From Oscillatoriales cyanobacterium (GTDB lineage Bacteria > Cyanobacteriota > Cyanobacteriia > Cyanobacteriales > Microcoleaceae), in contig RDXH01000021.1 of NCBI GenBank assembly GCA_004292745.1, positions 1 through 39,824 on the forward strand: 39,824 nucleotides of DNA, in the 5' to 3' direction. Under the pieces are notes generated by a model, which worked only from the letters and a program-made list of their open reading frames with translations, was not told the DNA's origin and made no database searches. A program made the position numbers and the translations under genes. Positions within the stretch are counted from its first letter, which is position 1; the number at the start of each line of letters is the position of its first letter. Below, piece by piece: positions 1 through 8,204 of the stretch.

Positions 1-1
1 A

Positions 2-397
<396 letters not shown>

Positions 398-416
398 TTT
401 TTAACTTTTGATAATC

Positions 417-448
417 AAAAAGCGCTCCTAGAAATAGGGGCGCTTTTT
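417..448 (+). terminator. Rho-independent terminator of psbA
   Basis: A 14-bp stem (AAAAAGCGCTCCTA with TAGGGGCGCTTTTT, one G-T pair) closes on a GAAA tetraloop. Its 3' arm ends in a T-run, 20 bp after the psbA stop codon. Confidence 0.9.
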
Positions 449-500
449 GTTTGGGAAAATATATTCAGGACTAGAGATATATTTGTGTTTGTTTAGATGT

Positions 501-643
501 TATAGCAACCGCCAAGGCGATTAAGGCAGTAGGGGCTCTCGCATTCGGGCCCAAAATCCTTGAGTAAAACCCATAAATTATCTGCCCGAATGCGAGAGCC
601 CTTACCCCAAAGTTATGCCTTAACCACCTTGGCGGTTGCTATA
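501..643. repeat. 143-bp palindromic MITE-like element
   Basis: The ends are TATAGCAACCGCCAAGG and its inverse CCTTGGCGGTTGCTATA. A second inverted pair, GGGCTCTCGCATTCGGGC with GCCCGAATGCGAGAGCCC, lies inside. There is no ORF. The TATAGCAA ends resemble those of the elements near 8066, 14928 and 15773. The rest of the psbA-GerMN intergenic region (644-995) shows nothing recognisable except the ribosome binding site at its end. Confidence 0.75.
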
Positions 644-995
644 CAGCAGATAGCAAACAGATGAGAATTACCATGATTCAAGATGGTGAAGCATTACCGC
701 GTCAACTTGCAGAGTAGATCTAAATTAGTCCCAAAATCCTTAGTTATAGCGAATCGCCATCATACCAGCGACCAACTTTAATTTAGAGACTGCCCTCAGT
801 CGTGCCTTCAGACTTCTAAGGTGTTTCTGAGCGGGATGGTGTCAAAATTAAATATGGCTCCTAAGCTGTTAAAGATGCCAGGATTGTTTCAGTTTAGCTG
901 TTGGCAGTTCCAGAATCTCAGCAAAAACAAATGTAGCCGATCGGGAGTAGCTCCTCACTGTCCCAAGCGATCTATATGTAAGGAGGATTTGTATT

Positions 996-1811
996 ATGAA
1001 AGATGGACAAGAAGCACGCAGCGTACCCACAGCCGTGGTTGCCGGTGTTTGCGGGTTGGCTTTATTAACGGGAGGGAGCATTGCTTTGTGGACGGCCAAC
1101 CGTTCCTCAACGTCAGCAGACACTCAGTCTACAGCTCCGACTTCTCCGGCACTTTCCCCCACTCCTGGGGAATCGCCTGCTGTAATTATCCCCGTACCTG
1201 CTCCAACTCCTGTTGATACACCCCAGGCTCAGACACCAGCAGCTCAAACACCCCAGGCTCAGACACCATCAGCTCAAACACCCCAGGCTCAGACACCATC
1301 AGCTCAAACACCCCAGGCTTTGACACCGCAGGTTATCAAGCCACAACAGTCTCAGCCTAAGTCTGTGTCGCCGACGGCTACCCAGACAGTGCAAGTCTAC
1401 TGGGTTAAAGATGGGGGAGGCAAGTTTGAGGCAGTTCCTAGCAAAGTAGCTCTCAAAGAAGTCGATCGACCTGATGCTGCCCTACAGGCTGCTTTTAACA
1501 GTTTGTTGGCTGGACCAAAGGATACAAAGGTTTTTAGCGAAATTCCCAAGGGGACAAAACTCAGGAGTTTGAGTGTCAATAATCAAGGAGTTTACGTCGA
1601 TTTGTCTGCCGAATTTACTTCGGGAGGAGGCAGTAGTTCGATGAGCAGTCGTTTGGGGCAAGTGATCTATACGGCCACGAGTTTAAAACCGAATGCCAAA
1701 GTTTGGATTTCGGTGGAAGGTAAGCCCTTAGAGCTTTTGGGTGGCGAAGGGTTGGAGGTTGCTCAGCCGAGTACCCGTCAAACTTTCGATAAAAATTTTC
1801 CGGTGCCGTAA
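996..1811 (+). CDS. GerMN-domain (spore germination GerM-like) membrane-anchored protein
   Basis: A 271-residue protein with a single N-terminal membrane segment at about residues 12-31, then a low-complexity linker at about 45-125 rich in Pro, Thr, Gln and Ala with repeats of the type AQTPSAQTPQ, then a C-terminal GerMN domain at about 130-260. The domain is recognised from VQVYWVKDG, a central AFNSLLAGPKD, GVYVDLSAEF and a final IYTATSLKPNAKVWISVEGK. GerMN domains occur in Bacillus GerM and in many non-sporulating bacteria at the cell envelope; the cyanobacterial role is unknown. The ATG at 996 has a strong AAGGAGG 10 bases upstream. The DNA coding for the linker is itself tandemly repeated (about 1225-1320), so linker length probably varies between strains. 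Confidence 0.85.
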   Translation: MKDGQEARSVPTAVVAGVCGLALLTGGSIALWTANRSSTSADTQSTAPTSPALSPTPGESPAVIIPVPAPTPVDTPQAQTPAAQTPQAQTPSAQTPQAQTPSAQTPQALTPQVIKPQQSQPKSVSPTATQTVQVYWVKDGGGKFEAVPSKVALKEVDRPDAALQAAFNSLLAGPKDTKVFSEIPKGTKLRSLSVNNQGVYVDLSAEFTSGGGSSSMSSRLGQVIYTATSLKPNAKVWISVEGKPLELLGGEGLEVAQPSTRQTFDKNFPVP

Positions 1812-1903
1812 TTTTTAGTCATTAGTCATGAGTCAGAAGGCGGGGAATAGGGACTGCTCGCTGATGGCTGATGACTTTTGACCCTGAGACTGGGGAGTAA
1901 AAA

Positions 1904-2257
1904 TTAGGGCTTGGTATTCAGACTCAAGGCTCTAAATTGTTGGGCTTGTTTTTCGACTCTAGTCGCAAGCCGATCGCACACCATAGTAGACAACTCGAAA
2001 ATCAACTCATCCTCTACTTTGTAATAGGCTGAAGTTCCTTCACTCCTGCGAGTGAGGATACCAGCTTGGAGCATGAGTTTTAGGTGTTTAGAAACATTGG
2101 CTTGACTGGTTTGAGTAGCTTCAACCAACTCTTGCACGCATTTTTCGCCGTCGCGAAGCAAGTTCAAAATTCGCAAACGCATCGGCTCGCTCAAAATACT
2201 GAAATACTCAGCAACTTGTGGCACAACCTCTTGAGGAACAGACTGGGATAACTTCAT
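1904..2257 (-). CDS. ArsR-family winged-helix transcriptional regulator
   Basis: From the Met at 2257 this is a 117-residue ArsR/SmtB-type repressor. The frame stays open to a Met at 2314, but 2257 follows a purine-rich GGCAGGTGAG and gives the usual family length. The core reads AEYFSILSEPMRLRILNLL, then the recognition helix region QTSQANVSKHLKLMLQAG and the wing ILTRRSEGTSAYYKV. No complete ArsR alpha3 (CxC), alpha3N or alpha5 metal site is visible. The only cysteines are C40, at the position of the alpha3 cysteine in SmtB-type sensors, and C94 in the C-terminal helix. It is the last gene of an efp > accB > arsR run, about 70 bp after accB. Its effector and targets cannot be read from the sequence. 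Confidence 0.88.
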   Translation of the reverse strand: MKLSQSVPQEVVPQVAEYFSILSEPMRLRILNLLRDGEKCVQELVEATQTSQANVSKHLKLMLQAGILTRRSEGTSAYYKVEDELIFELSTMVCDRLATRVEKQAQQFRALSLNTKP

Positions 2258-2326
2258 CAAGCTCACCTGCCAGAAGCGATCGGGAAATAGAAGGATTAAT
2301 TCTGTATATAACAATCAAGTAATCCT

Positions 2327-2881
2327 TCAATCCGGATTAATCCTCATCAAAACTTGACCGTACTCCACAGGTTCCCCATTTTGAACTAAGATTTCCATCA
2401 CTTGACCCGATACCTCATCGGCATCGATTTCATTCATGAGCTTCATCGCTTCAATAATGCAAACTGTCTGGCCCACCTTGATGCGATCGCCCAGTGCCAC
2501 AAAAGGCGGTTCATCGGGAGCAGCCGCGCGATAAAAAGTTCCTACCATCGGCGAAATAATTGACACCCATTTGGTATCCACAGGAGCAGGCACGGAGGCC
2601 AGCACGGGAGCAGGAGCCGAGGGTGCTGGGGTAGTGATATTTGCTGCTGAATTTTGGTCTACAGCAGGAGGTGACGCTAAGGTGGGGCTAGCAAAAGTTT
2701 CTGCGATCGGCGCGAGAGTCGTAACTACTGGATGACCAACAGCGACGGTTCTTGGTTCGTTGGCTTGAATGCCTTTGCGTACAGTCAGTTCAAGTTCTCC
2801 ACTTTTTAACGTCAGCTCCGAAATGCCGGTTTGGTCTAAAACAGTTAGCAGTTCGCAGAGCTGGTTTAAGTCTAGTTGCAC
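2327..2881 (-). CDS. accB: Acetyl-CoA carboxylase biotin carboxyl carrier protein
   Basis: AccB carries the biotin that moves carboxyl groups between biotin carboxylase and carboxyltransferase in the first step of fatty acid synthesis. The protein has 184 residues: an N-terminal helical part (MQLDLNQLCELLTVLDQTG), an Ala/Pro-rich flexible linker at about 55-100, and a C-terminal biotinyl domain at about 105-184. The domain holds the biotinylation motif IIEAMKLMNEI, with the acceptor lysine at about K147. The start shown is a GTG codon; no strong ribosome binding site precedes it, so the exact N terminus is uncertain. It lies downstream of efp in the order efp-accB known from Synechocystis and other cyanobacteria. 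Confidence 0.96.
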   Translation of the reverse strand: MQLDLNQLCELLTVLDQTGISELTLKSGELELTVRKGIQANEPRTVAVGHPVVTTLAPIAETFASPTLASPPAVDQNSAANITTPAPSAPAPVLASVPAPVDTKWVSIISPMVGTFYRAAAPDEPPFVALGDRIKVGQTVCIIEAMKLMNEIDADEVSGQVMEILVQNGEPVEYGQVLMRINPD

Positions 2882-2892
2882 AGCAGATTCAA

Positions 2893-3050
2893 GGGTAATT
2901 GATAATTGAGAATTGAAAATTGAAAATTGGGAATGGGGAATTGGATCTATGCCACCACATGAGGGGGTAAAGAGATAGTTTTAAGCTTTGAGGAGTAAAT
3001 TTTGAGTTAATTCCCAACTCAAAACTCAAAATTCACCACTCAAAACAGTC
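2893..3050. repeat. Heptamer-type short tandem repeats between efp and accB
   Basis: Degenerate 7-mers of the type GAAAATT / GGGAATG / GGAATTG run from about 2893 to 2942. A second group built on AACTCAAAA lies at about 3015-3048. This is the STRR class of cyanobacterial repeats. Apart from this the efp-accB spacer shows nothing clear. Confidence 0.6.
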
Positions 3051-3065
3051 TTTTTATCCCTAGTC

Positions 3066-3632
3066 CTAGTTGCTACTCTCTCGCCCAAGATACTTGTCTT
3101 CGCGAGTATCGATCCGAATCCGTTCTCCAACGGAAATAAATAGAGGCACCATAATCTGAGCGCCGGTGGAAAGGATGGCGGGTTTGCTGCCGCCGGTTGC
3201 AGTATCTCCTTTGACTCCCGGATCGGTTTGGGTCACTTCTAAGACAACGGAGTTGGGCAGTTCTACTTCGAGGATTTGGTCGTTCCAGCGCAGGATGTTA
3301 ACTTCCATGCCTTCATTGAGGTATTTGACCCGATCGCCTATTTCCTGAGAACTGAGGCGACTTTCCTCATAAGTTTCCATATCCATAAAGACGAACTGAT
3401 CGCCCTCTTTATAGGTATATTGCATGGCGCTCTTTTCGAGGTTGGCTTGAGGCATAGTCTCCCCAGCCCGGAAGGTTCGTTCTACTACGTTGCCGGTTTT
3501 GACATTTTTGAGTTTTGTCCGCACGAAAGCCGAGCCTTTTCCTGGCTTGACGTGGAGGAATTCAATTACCCGCCACACGCCGTCATTGACTACAATTGAA
3601 ACACCTGGTCGAAAGTCGTTACTGGAAATCAT
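3066..3632 (-). CDS. efp: Elongation factor P
   Basis: EF-P binds stalled ribosomes and relieves pausing at polyproline. From the Met at 3632 the protein has 188 residues, close to the usual 185-187; the 20 residues possible upstream (from 3692) do not fit the family. The KOW-like N-terminal domain starts [20 protein letters not shown]. The modifiable loop is VKPGKGSAF, with lysine 32 at the tip where E. coli has Lys34; an arginine would suggest rhamnosylation instead. The OB domains run through [17 protein letters not shown], and the C-terminal signature is [16 protein letters not shown]. It is the first gene of the minus-strand run efp-accB-arsR and is divergent from the cyclophilin gene. 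Confidence 0.96.
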   Translation of the reverse strand: MISSNDFRPGVSIVVNDGVWRVIEFLHVKPGKGSAFVRTKLKNVKTGNVVERTFRAGETMPQANLEKSAMQYTYKEGDQFVFMDMETYEESRLSSQEIGDRVKYLNEGMEVNILRWNDQILEVELPNSVVLEVTQTDPGVKGDTATGGSKPAILSTGAQIMVPLFISVGERIRIDTREDKYLGRESSN

Positions 3633-3887
3633 ATAAATTTTTGCAGGCAATCCCGTCGCCCAAGGGCACGGGGGAACTACTGTCAGCTTCAAACCGCAGT
3701 CTAGCTGACGGCATCAAAAAACAATTGGCATTTTATTTTACCGTTCAAAGGGAGCAAGTGCTTGACTAATCTGTTAATCGCTGTGGGGAGTTGTCACTTG
3801 ATTCTCCCTAGACGCAGGAACAGACACTTCAGCTTAGAGGGCGGACAGTGCTGTGGGAAGATGATAGAGACCATAAAAGTTAAAGTT

Positions 3888-5012
3888 ATGTTGCATTGGT
3901 CTAATTTCTCGATCGATAGGTGCAAGCGCTGGCTCAAAACCACTGTCTTAGCACTCCTGCTATTCACTTTTTCTCTCAGCTTCAGTTCGGTATCCCATGC
4001 CAAACGCCCTAGCAGCAGTATGCCTGCGGGCAATGCGATTACAGACGGCCGGGCGCTGCTGCGCTACGCTCTACCTATTGACAATCAGACGGTGCGAGAG
4101 TTGCAAATCAGTCTCGAAGACATCGGCAACCACATACGCTCTAAACGTTGGGGTCCAATTAGTAGCGATATCAGCAAGGCTTCCAGAATTCTCAGCATTC
4201 GCGAGTCTGATATTTTAAAGAGTATTCCCGACGCGAAAAAGCCCGAAGCCGAAACTCTAGTGGCAAAAGTCAAAGAAGGAGTTTCGCAACTGTCTGAGGC
4301 TGTTGAGGCCAAAGACAGGGAAAAAGTGATTGACTTGAAAGCCAAAATACTCCGTTCGGTTGGTGACATCGAAGAGTTGATGGTGACCAAGTTTCCCTTT
4401 GAAGTTCCTTCAGAATATGCTAATTTGCCTCAACTGAAGGGTCGCGCTACGGTGGCTGTAGAAACCGAGAAGGGGACAATTAATGTTGTGGTTGATGGTT
4501 ACAGTGCGCCGGTGACTGCTGGTAATTTTGTAGATTTAGTCGATCGAGGTTTTTATGATGGTTTGCCATTTATTCGATCGGAAGAATCCTACGTGCTACA
4601 AACAGGAGACCCCGAAGGTAAGGAAGTAGGTTTTATAGACCCAGCTACTGGTAAATACCGGAATATTCCACTCGAAGTCCTCGTCAGGGACGAAAAAGAA
4701 CCCATCTACGGAATTACTTTAGAAGATGCGGGGCGTTATCGCGACGAACCTGTCTTACCTTTTTCTGCCTATGGTACTGTAGCCATGGCTCGTGCGGAAG
4801 CTGAACCAGATAGCGCTTCTTCGCAGTTTTTCTTTTTCTTGTTTGAACCGGAACTGACCCCTGCTGGTCTGAATTTGTTGGACGGTCGGTATACTGTTTT
4901 TGGTTACATGATTGAGGGAAAAGAAGTTTTGGATCAACTGAAGCAGGGAGACAAGATTGTATCTGCTAAGGTAATTAAAGGAATGGAAAATTTGTTGCGA
5001 CCTCAAGTTTAA
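3888..5012 (+). CDS. Thylakoid-lumen cyclophilin-type peptidyl-prolyl isomerase (CYP38/TLP40-like)
   Basis: From the Met at 3888 the protein has 374 residues. It starts with a basic n-region and a hydrophobic stretch (TVLALLLFTFSLSFSSVSHA) ending in an SHA|K signal-peptidase site. A helical domain at about 55-180 follows, then a cyclophilin-like domain (RATVAVETEKGTINVVVDGY, TAGNFVDLVDRGFYDGLPF, GTVAMARAEAEPDSASSQFF, LDGRYTVFGYMIEG). This architecture is that of CYP38/TLP40, which in plants assists photosystem II assembly in the lumen. The canonical catalytic Arg (RxxxxFMxQxGD) is modified to RSEESYVLQTGDPEG, so isomerase activity may be weak, as known for CYP38. The frame stays open upstream to 3762, but that extension would place the signal peptide far from the N terminus. 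Confidence 0.9.
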   Translation: MLHWSNFSIDRCKRWLKTTVLALLLFTFSLSFSSVSHAKRPSSSMPAGNAITDGRALLRYALPIDNQTVRELQISLEDIGNHIRSKRWGPISSDISKASRILSIRESDILKSIPDAKKPEAETLVAKVKEGVSQLSEAVEAKDREKVIDLKAKILRSVGDIEELMVTKFPFEVPSEYANLPQLKGRATVAVETEKGTINVVVDGYSAPVTAGNFVDLVDRGFYDGLPFIRSEESYVLQTGDPEGKEVGFIDPATGKYRNIPLEVLVRDEKEPIYGITLEDAGRYRDEPVLPFSAYGTVAMARAEAEPDSASSQFFFFLFEPELTPAGLNLLDGRYTVFGYMIEGKEVLDQLKQGDKIVSAKVIKGMENLLRPQV

Positions 5013-5081
5013 TCAATGACGGCGATTGCCATCGCTTTGACACAAAAGTGAAGGCGCATTAAATCGCTTGCTATCAAACCA

Positions 5082-5099
5082 AGCCCGCCCCGGCGGGCT
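5082..5099 (+). terminator. GC-rich hairpin after the cyclophilin gene
   Basis: AGCCCGC and GCGGGCT form a 7-bp stem with a CCCG loop, 70 bp after the stop codon. It lacks a good T-run, so termination is only suggested. Confidence 0.45.
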
Positions 5100-5157
5100 A
5101 TAAGATGTAAATAATGTTTATATGTGGGTTATTGAAATTATAAATTAGCGCAAAAAT

Positions 5158-5472
5158 ATGGCATTATTAGAATTTTTATTGGTAATTGGAATGGGTGGAT
5201 TTGTAGGTTTATTACTGATTAATAATTTGAATGAAAACAAACAAAAACGACGCTTAGATGAGGCTTTTTATCAGTTATTGGAAAATCAAAATAGTCAAAT
5301 TTCGCTGATTCAATTGGCGGCTAGCGCTAGGGTGGAGGCTCAAGTTGCACAGCAATATTTAGATGCACAAGTTAAGATTTTTTCGGCGATTTTAGAAGTG
5401 GATGATGAAGGAGATACTTTTTACAGATTTCCTAGGTTGCGCTTGCCGCCGAGTTCGGTGAAGGAATGGTGA
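5158..5472 (+). CDS. Small membrane-anchored conserved hypothetical protein
   Basis: A 104-residue protein. Residues 3-24 (LLEFLLVIGMGGFVGLLLIN) form one membrane segment. A charged stretch NENKQKRRLDEAFYQLL follows, then a compact region ISLIQLAASARVEAQVAQQYL and a final DDEGDTFYRFPRLRLP. The second half looks like a small winged-helix fold of the kind attached to short membrane anchors in many cyanobacterial hypotheticals; that is a guess from helix spacing and the closing YRF strand. It is convergent with the WD40 gene. Function unknown. Confidence 0.75.
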   Translation: MALLEFLLVIGMGGFVGLLLINNLNENKQKRRLDEAFYQLLENQNSQISLIQLAASARVEAQVAQQYLDAQVKIFSAILEVDDEGDTFYRFPRLRLPPSSVKEW

Positions 5473-5548
5473 TATCGTTTCCGGTTGTATCGTCAGGTGA
5501 TTAAACCTGACTAGAACACTCTTGACACAGAGAAAGAGAAGATAGAAA

Positions 5549-6655
5549 TCATAATTCCGATGTCAACGGATTTGATATGATTAACGCAGGTGAAAAATTT
5601 CGTTCCCAAACCAACAACTCGCCGTTGTTGCCACCTGCTGCGAGGAATTGACCTTTGGGATGCCAAGAAAGACAGGAAAAACCGGCATCGACACCCTCAA
5701 GAATTTGCAGCAATTCTTCTGCTTCGTACCACAAACAAAGTTGACTATCTTCTGATGCAGAAGCTAATAACAATGTATTTGGTTGAAAGCCGATCGCCTG
5801 GACGACTTTTTCATGTACTTCTAATCCCCAAGCTTCCCAACCGACACTTTCATCAGCTTGTCTTTCCCACACAGAAATGCCTTCTGAGCTCGCAGCAGCT
5901 AATAAAGGATCGCCCAATGAATTAGTTCGATCGGACCAAGCTAAGTGTCTAACTTTGCCGGGAAAACCCTGCATTACCCAAGGTTCCGAGTTACCCCATT
6001 CATTAACAATTAAGGTGTTATCCATATTGCCACAGGCTAGATATTTGCCGGAAGGGGACCAGGAAATTGCACCTGTTACGGATGGTACGGATAAGATGTC
6101 TGGGTCATCATTCCAATCTGCCGCGTTCCAAACTTTTACACCTTGATAGCCACTAATTGCCAGATATTTATCAACAGGATGCCATGCTAAATCGAGGATT
6201 GAAGATGAATCAAAATTCAGGGTGACTTCTACTGTATTTTTATCAGCATTCCAAACTTGAACTGAACGACCCATACTGAAAGCTAATTGATTACCGTGAG
6301 GACTCCAAGCTAACTTATCAACCCACACACGCTTGTTATCCAAACTAGCAATTAATTCCCCAGAATTTACCTGCCAAATTAGCACTTTTCCATCTTGTCC
6401 ACCCGCAGCTAACAGTTGACTATCTGAAGAAAAAGACAAGCAATCTACTGATTGACCAGTTGCTGTTTGCAGGGGTTGCAAGGAGAATTTATTGATTTTT
6501 CCGAGAATCCCTAACATAATTTCACCGGCGGCGGAACTGACTGCTAGAGTTTTGCCATCGGGCGACCAAGTAACAGCAGTTACGTAGTCTGACAGCATTT
6601 CTTTGGCGTAAAATTGCATGGTTAGTTCGCTTTTATTTGTGTTGTTGTTACCCAT
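5549..6655 (-). CDS. WD40 repeat beta-propeller protein
   Basis: The 368-residue protein consists almost wholly of WD40-type repeats and has no signal peptide or enzymatic domain. About seven to eight blades are visible, each with a core like VTAVTWSPDGKTLAVSSA, VDCLSFSSDSQLLAAGGQDG, ILDLAWHPVDKYLAISG or FSCLSWHPKGQFLAAGGNNG and closing V-W dipeptides (LIWQ, VQVWN, VKVWN, ISVWE, LLVWE). Such propellers are cytosolic scaffolds. It lies 138 bp downstream of a COG0523 GTPase on the same strand, so the two may be co-expressed, although a 65-bp inverted repeat separates them. A second possible start lies at Met13 (6619); neither has a clear ribosome binding site. Confidence 0.88.
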   Translation of the reverse strand: MGNNNTNKSELTMQFYAKEMLSDYVTAVTWSPDGKTLAVSSAAGEIMLGILGKINKFSLQPLQTATGQSVDCLSFSSDSQLLAAGGQDGKVLIWQVNSGELIASLDNKRVWVDKLAWSPHGNQLAFSMGRSVQVWNADKNTVEVTLNFDSSSILDLAWHPVDKYLAISGYQGVKVWNAADWNDDPDILSVPSVTGAISWSPSGKYLACGNMDNTLIVNEWGNSEPWVMQGFPGKVRHLAWSDRTNSLGDPLLAAASSEGISVWERQADESVGWEAWGLEVHEKVVQAIGFQPNTLLLASASEDSQLCLWYEAEELLQILEGVDAGFSCLSWHPKGQFLAAGGNNGELLVWERNFSPALIISNPLTSEL

Positions 6656-6691
6656 ATTTATTTAATCTGAGATGTTCCAGTATTCTCAATA

Positions 6692-6756
6692 ACAGGCTTT
6701 CCGGCCCGTTCCACAACAGATGAATTTGTGTGTGTGGAACAGGCCCGAAAGCCTGT
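6692..6756. repeat. Inverted repeat between COG0523 GTPase and WD40 genes
   Basis: ACAGGCTTTCCGGCCCGTTC and its near-inverse GAACAGGCCCGAAAGCCTGT form arms of about 24 bp (one mismatch) around a short TG-rich loop. It could act as an intercistronic terminator or be a small palindromic mobile repeat. Confidence 0.7.
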
Positions 6757-6793
6757 GCTTAAAAAGCTGATTTAAAATGCTGCAAGGTGTCAG

Positions 6794-7765
6794 TTAAACC
6801 AGACACTGACGAAAATCAGCTTTTAATTGACTTTCATTTAAGTTGCGACCAATGAATACGAGTTCGTTTTTCGGAGTTTCTTTGGTTTTCCATGGTCTAT
6901 CTGGTCTACCATCAAACAGCATATGCACGCCTTGAAATACAAATCTCCTGTTTTCTCCAGCAATATTTACAATGCCTTTGGTCCGAAAGATATCCGGGCC
7001 TTTAGTCTGCAACAATTGGGATATCCAGTCGCTAAATTTGTTGCCATCAACCGCGCCGGATTCTTGGATTGCGATGGAAGTTACTGTGTCGTCGTGTTCG
7101 TGTTCGTGTTCGCCTAAAAAATCGGGTTCAATTTCTAAGGCTCGATTCAAATCAAATGCTTTTACTCCTAACAATGCTGACATTTCTATTTCTGCATTGC
7201 GGGTGCGATGAATTTTTGCCATTACATTCATGCTGCGAATCCGCGTTTCTAATTCTGCCAACTCTTCTGGGGTGACTAAATCGGTTTTGTTCAGCAAAAT
7301 GACATCGGCAAAGGCAATTTGTTCTTGAGCTTCGTCGGAGTCCCAGTGCTGCCAGATGTGCTTGGCATCTACTACGGTGACAACGGCATCTAGTAGTAAT
7401 TTATCGCGCATATCTTCGTCTACGAAGAATGTCTGAATTACAGGTGCGGGGTCGGCTAAACCTGTGGTTTCGATGACTAGGTGGTCGAATTTGTCCCGCC
7501 GCTTCATGAGGTTGCCGATAATCCGAATTAAGTCGCCTCGGACTGTGCAGCAAATGCAGCCGTTGTTCATTTCAAAAATTTCTTCGTCGGCATCGATAAT
7601 GAGTTGGTTGTCGATGCCTACTTCGCCAAATTCGTTGACGATGACTGCAACTTTTTTGCCGTGTTCGTGGGTTAAAATGCGGTTGAGTAGGGTGGTTTTT
7701 CCTGCACCTAGATAGCCTGTGAGAACTGTCACGGGAACTGATTCGATCGCAGCAGCAGTCACCAT
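6794..7765 (-). CDS. COG0523 (CobW/ZigA-type) metal-trafficking GTPase
   Basis: A 323-residue G3E-family GTPase. The P-loop is GYLGAGKTT (17-25), the conserved NEFGEVGID follows, and the metal-binding CxCC motif is GCICCT with C70, C72 and C73. ETTGLADPAP and the guanine-specificity motif LLNKTDLV follow. A His/acidic stretch, EHEHEHDD at about 220, is typical of proteins that buffer or deliver Zn or Co. The C-terminal CobW_C domain reads GIVNIAGENRRFVFQGVHM and ends in a FIGRNL motif. COG0523 members insert or deliver metals; the substrate here is unproven. An imperfect TGATA-CC-TGTCA palindrome lies about 20 bp upstream (7786-7797). The ATG has GAGG at a good distance. It differs from the riboswitch-linked cobW at 8205 and may serve zinc. 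Confidence 0.92.
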   Translation of the reverse strand: MVTAAAIESVPVTVLTGYLGAGKTTLLNRILTHEHGKKVAVIVNEFGEVGIDNQLIIDADEEIFEMNNGCICCTVRGDLIRIIGNLMKRRDKFDHLVIETTGLADPAPVIQTFFVDEDMRDKLLLDAVVTVVDAKHIWQHWDSDEAQEQIAFADVILLNKTDLVTPEELAELETRIRSMNVMAKIHRTRNAEIEMSALLGVKAFDLNRALEIEPDFLGEHEHEHDDTVTSIAIQESGAVDGNKFSDWISQLLQTKGPDIFRTKGIVNIAGENRRFVFQGVHMLFDGRPDRPWKTKETPKNELVFIGRNLNESQLKADFRQCLV

Positions 7766-7845
7766 ATTTTACCTCACTTGTTTTATGATACCTGTCATTG
7801 ATATTTTACACCAGACTTGTTGCTAGTAATAAAAATATTACGCAT

Positions 7846-8196
7846 GGGGCTAGAAACCGGGTTTCTACGAGTTTTGCCCACAGGAACGAGAAATATAGCA
7901 AGAAACCCGGTTTCTGAAGTCAGCAGCCATGGGCTAGAAACCGGGTTTCTGCGAGTTTTGCCCACAGGAATGAGAAATATAGCAAGAAACCCGGTTTCTG
8001 AAGTCAGCAGCCATGGGGCTAGAAACCGGGTTTCTGCGAGTTTTGCCCACAGGAATGAGAAATATAGCAATCCTTGCAGGAGTCGTAAATATTTTTACCC
8101 CACCCCAACCCTCCCCTTACTAAGGGGAGGGAGTAAGAAATTCACAAATGATTTAGGATTGCTATATAGCAAGAAACCCGGGTTTCTGAAGTCAGC
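7846..8196. repeat. Three tandem 84-bp repeats carrying GAAACCGGGTTTCT palindromes
   Basis: Units begin GGGCTAGAAACCGGGTTTCT at 7847, 7931 and 8016. Each continues through GTTTTGCCCACAGGAA and AATATAGCAAGAAACC to GAAGTCAGC. The third unit is split by the 98-bp element at 8066-8163 and resumes at about 8168. Apparent ORFs on both strands here are simple translations of the repeat. The same palindromic core recurs at 13642-13707. Confidence 0.9.
8066..8163. mobile_element. 98-bp MITE inserted in the third tandem repeat
   Basis: The ends are AGCAATCC and GGATTGCT, with an internal CCCTCCCCTTACTAAGGGGAGGG-type palindrome. ATAT flanks both sides, and the two intact neighbouring repeats show the empty site with a single ATAT, so this is a real insertion with a 4-bp (or TA-type) duplication. 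Related elements lie at 14928-15053 and 15773-15868. Confidence 0.85.
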
Positions 8197-8204
8197 GTGG
8201 GTGA

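Noticed and set aside
821-1216. 131-residue ORF overlapping the GerMN gene start
   Set aside because: It overlaps the better supported frame, which has a strong ribosome binding site and a recognisable domain, and its own sequence has no family features.
7846-8196. Possible CRISPR array
   Set aside because: The 84-bp units are near-identical along their whole length, with no unique spacers and no cas genes; the interruption is a MITE.
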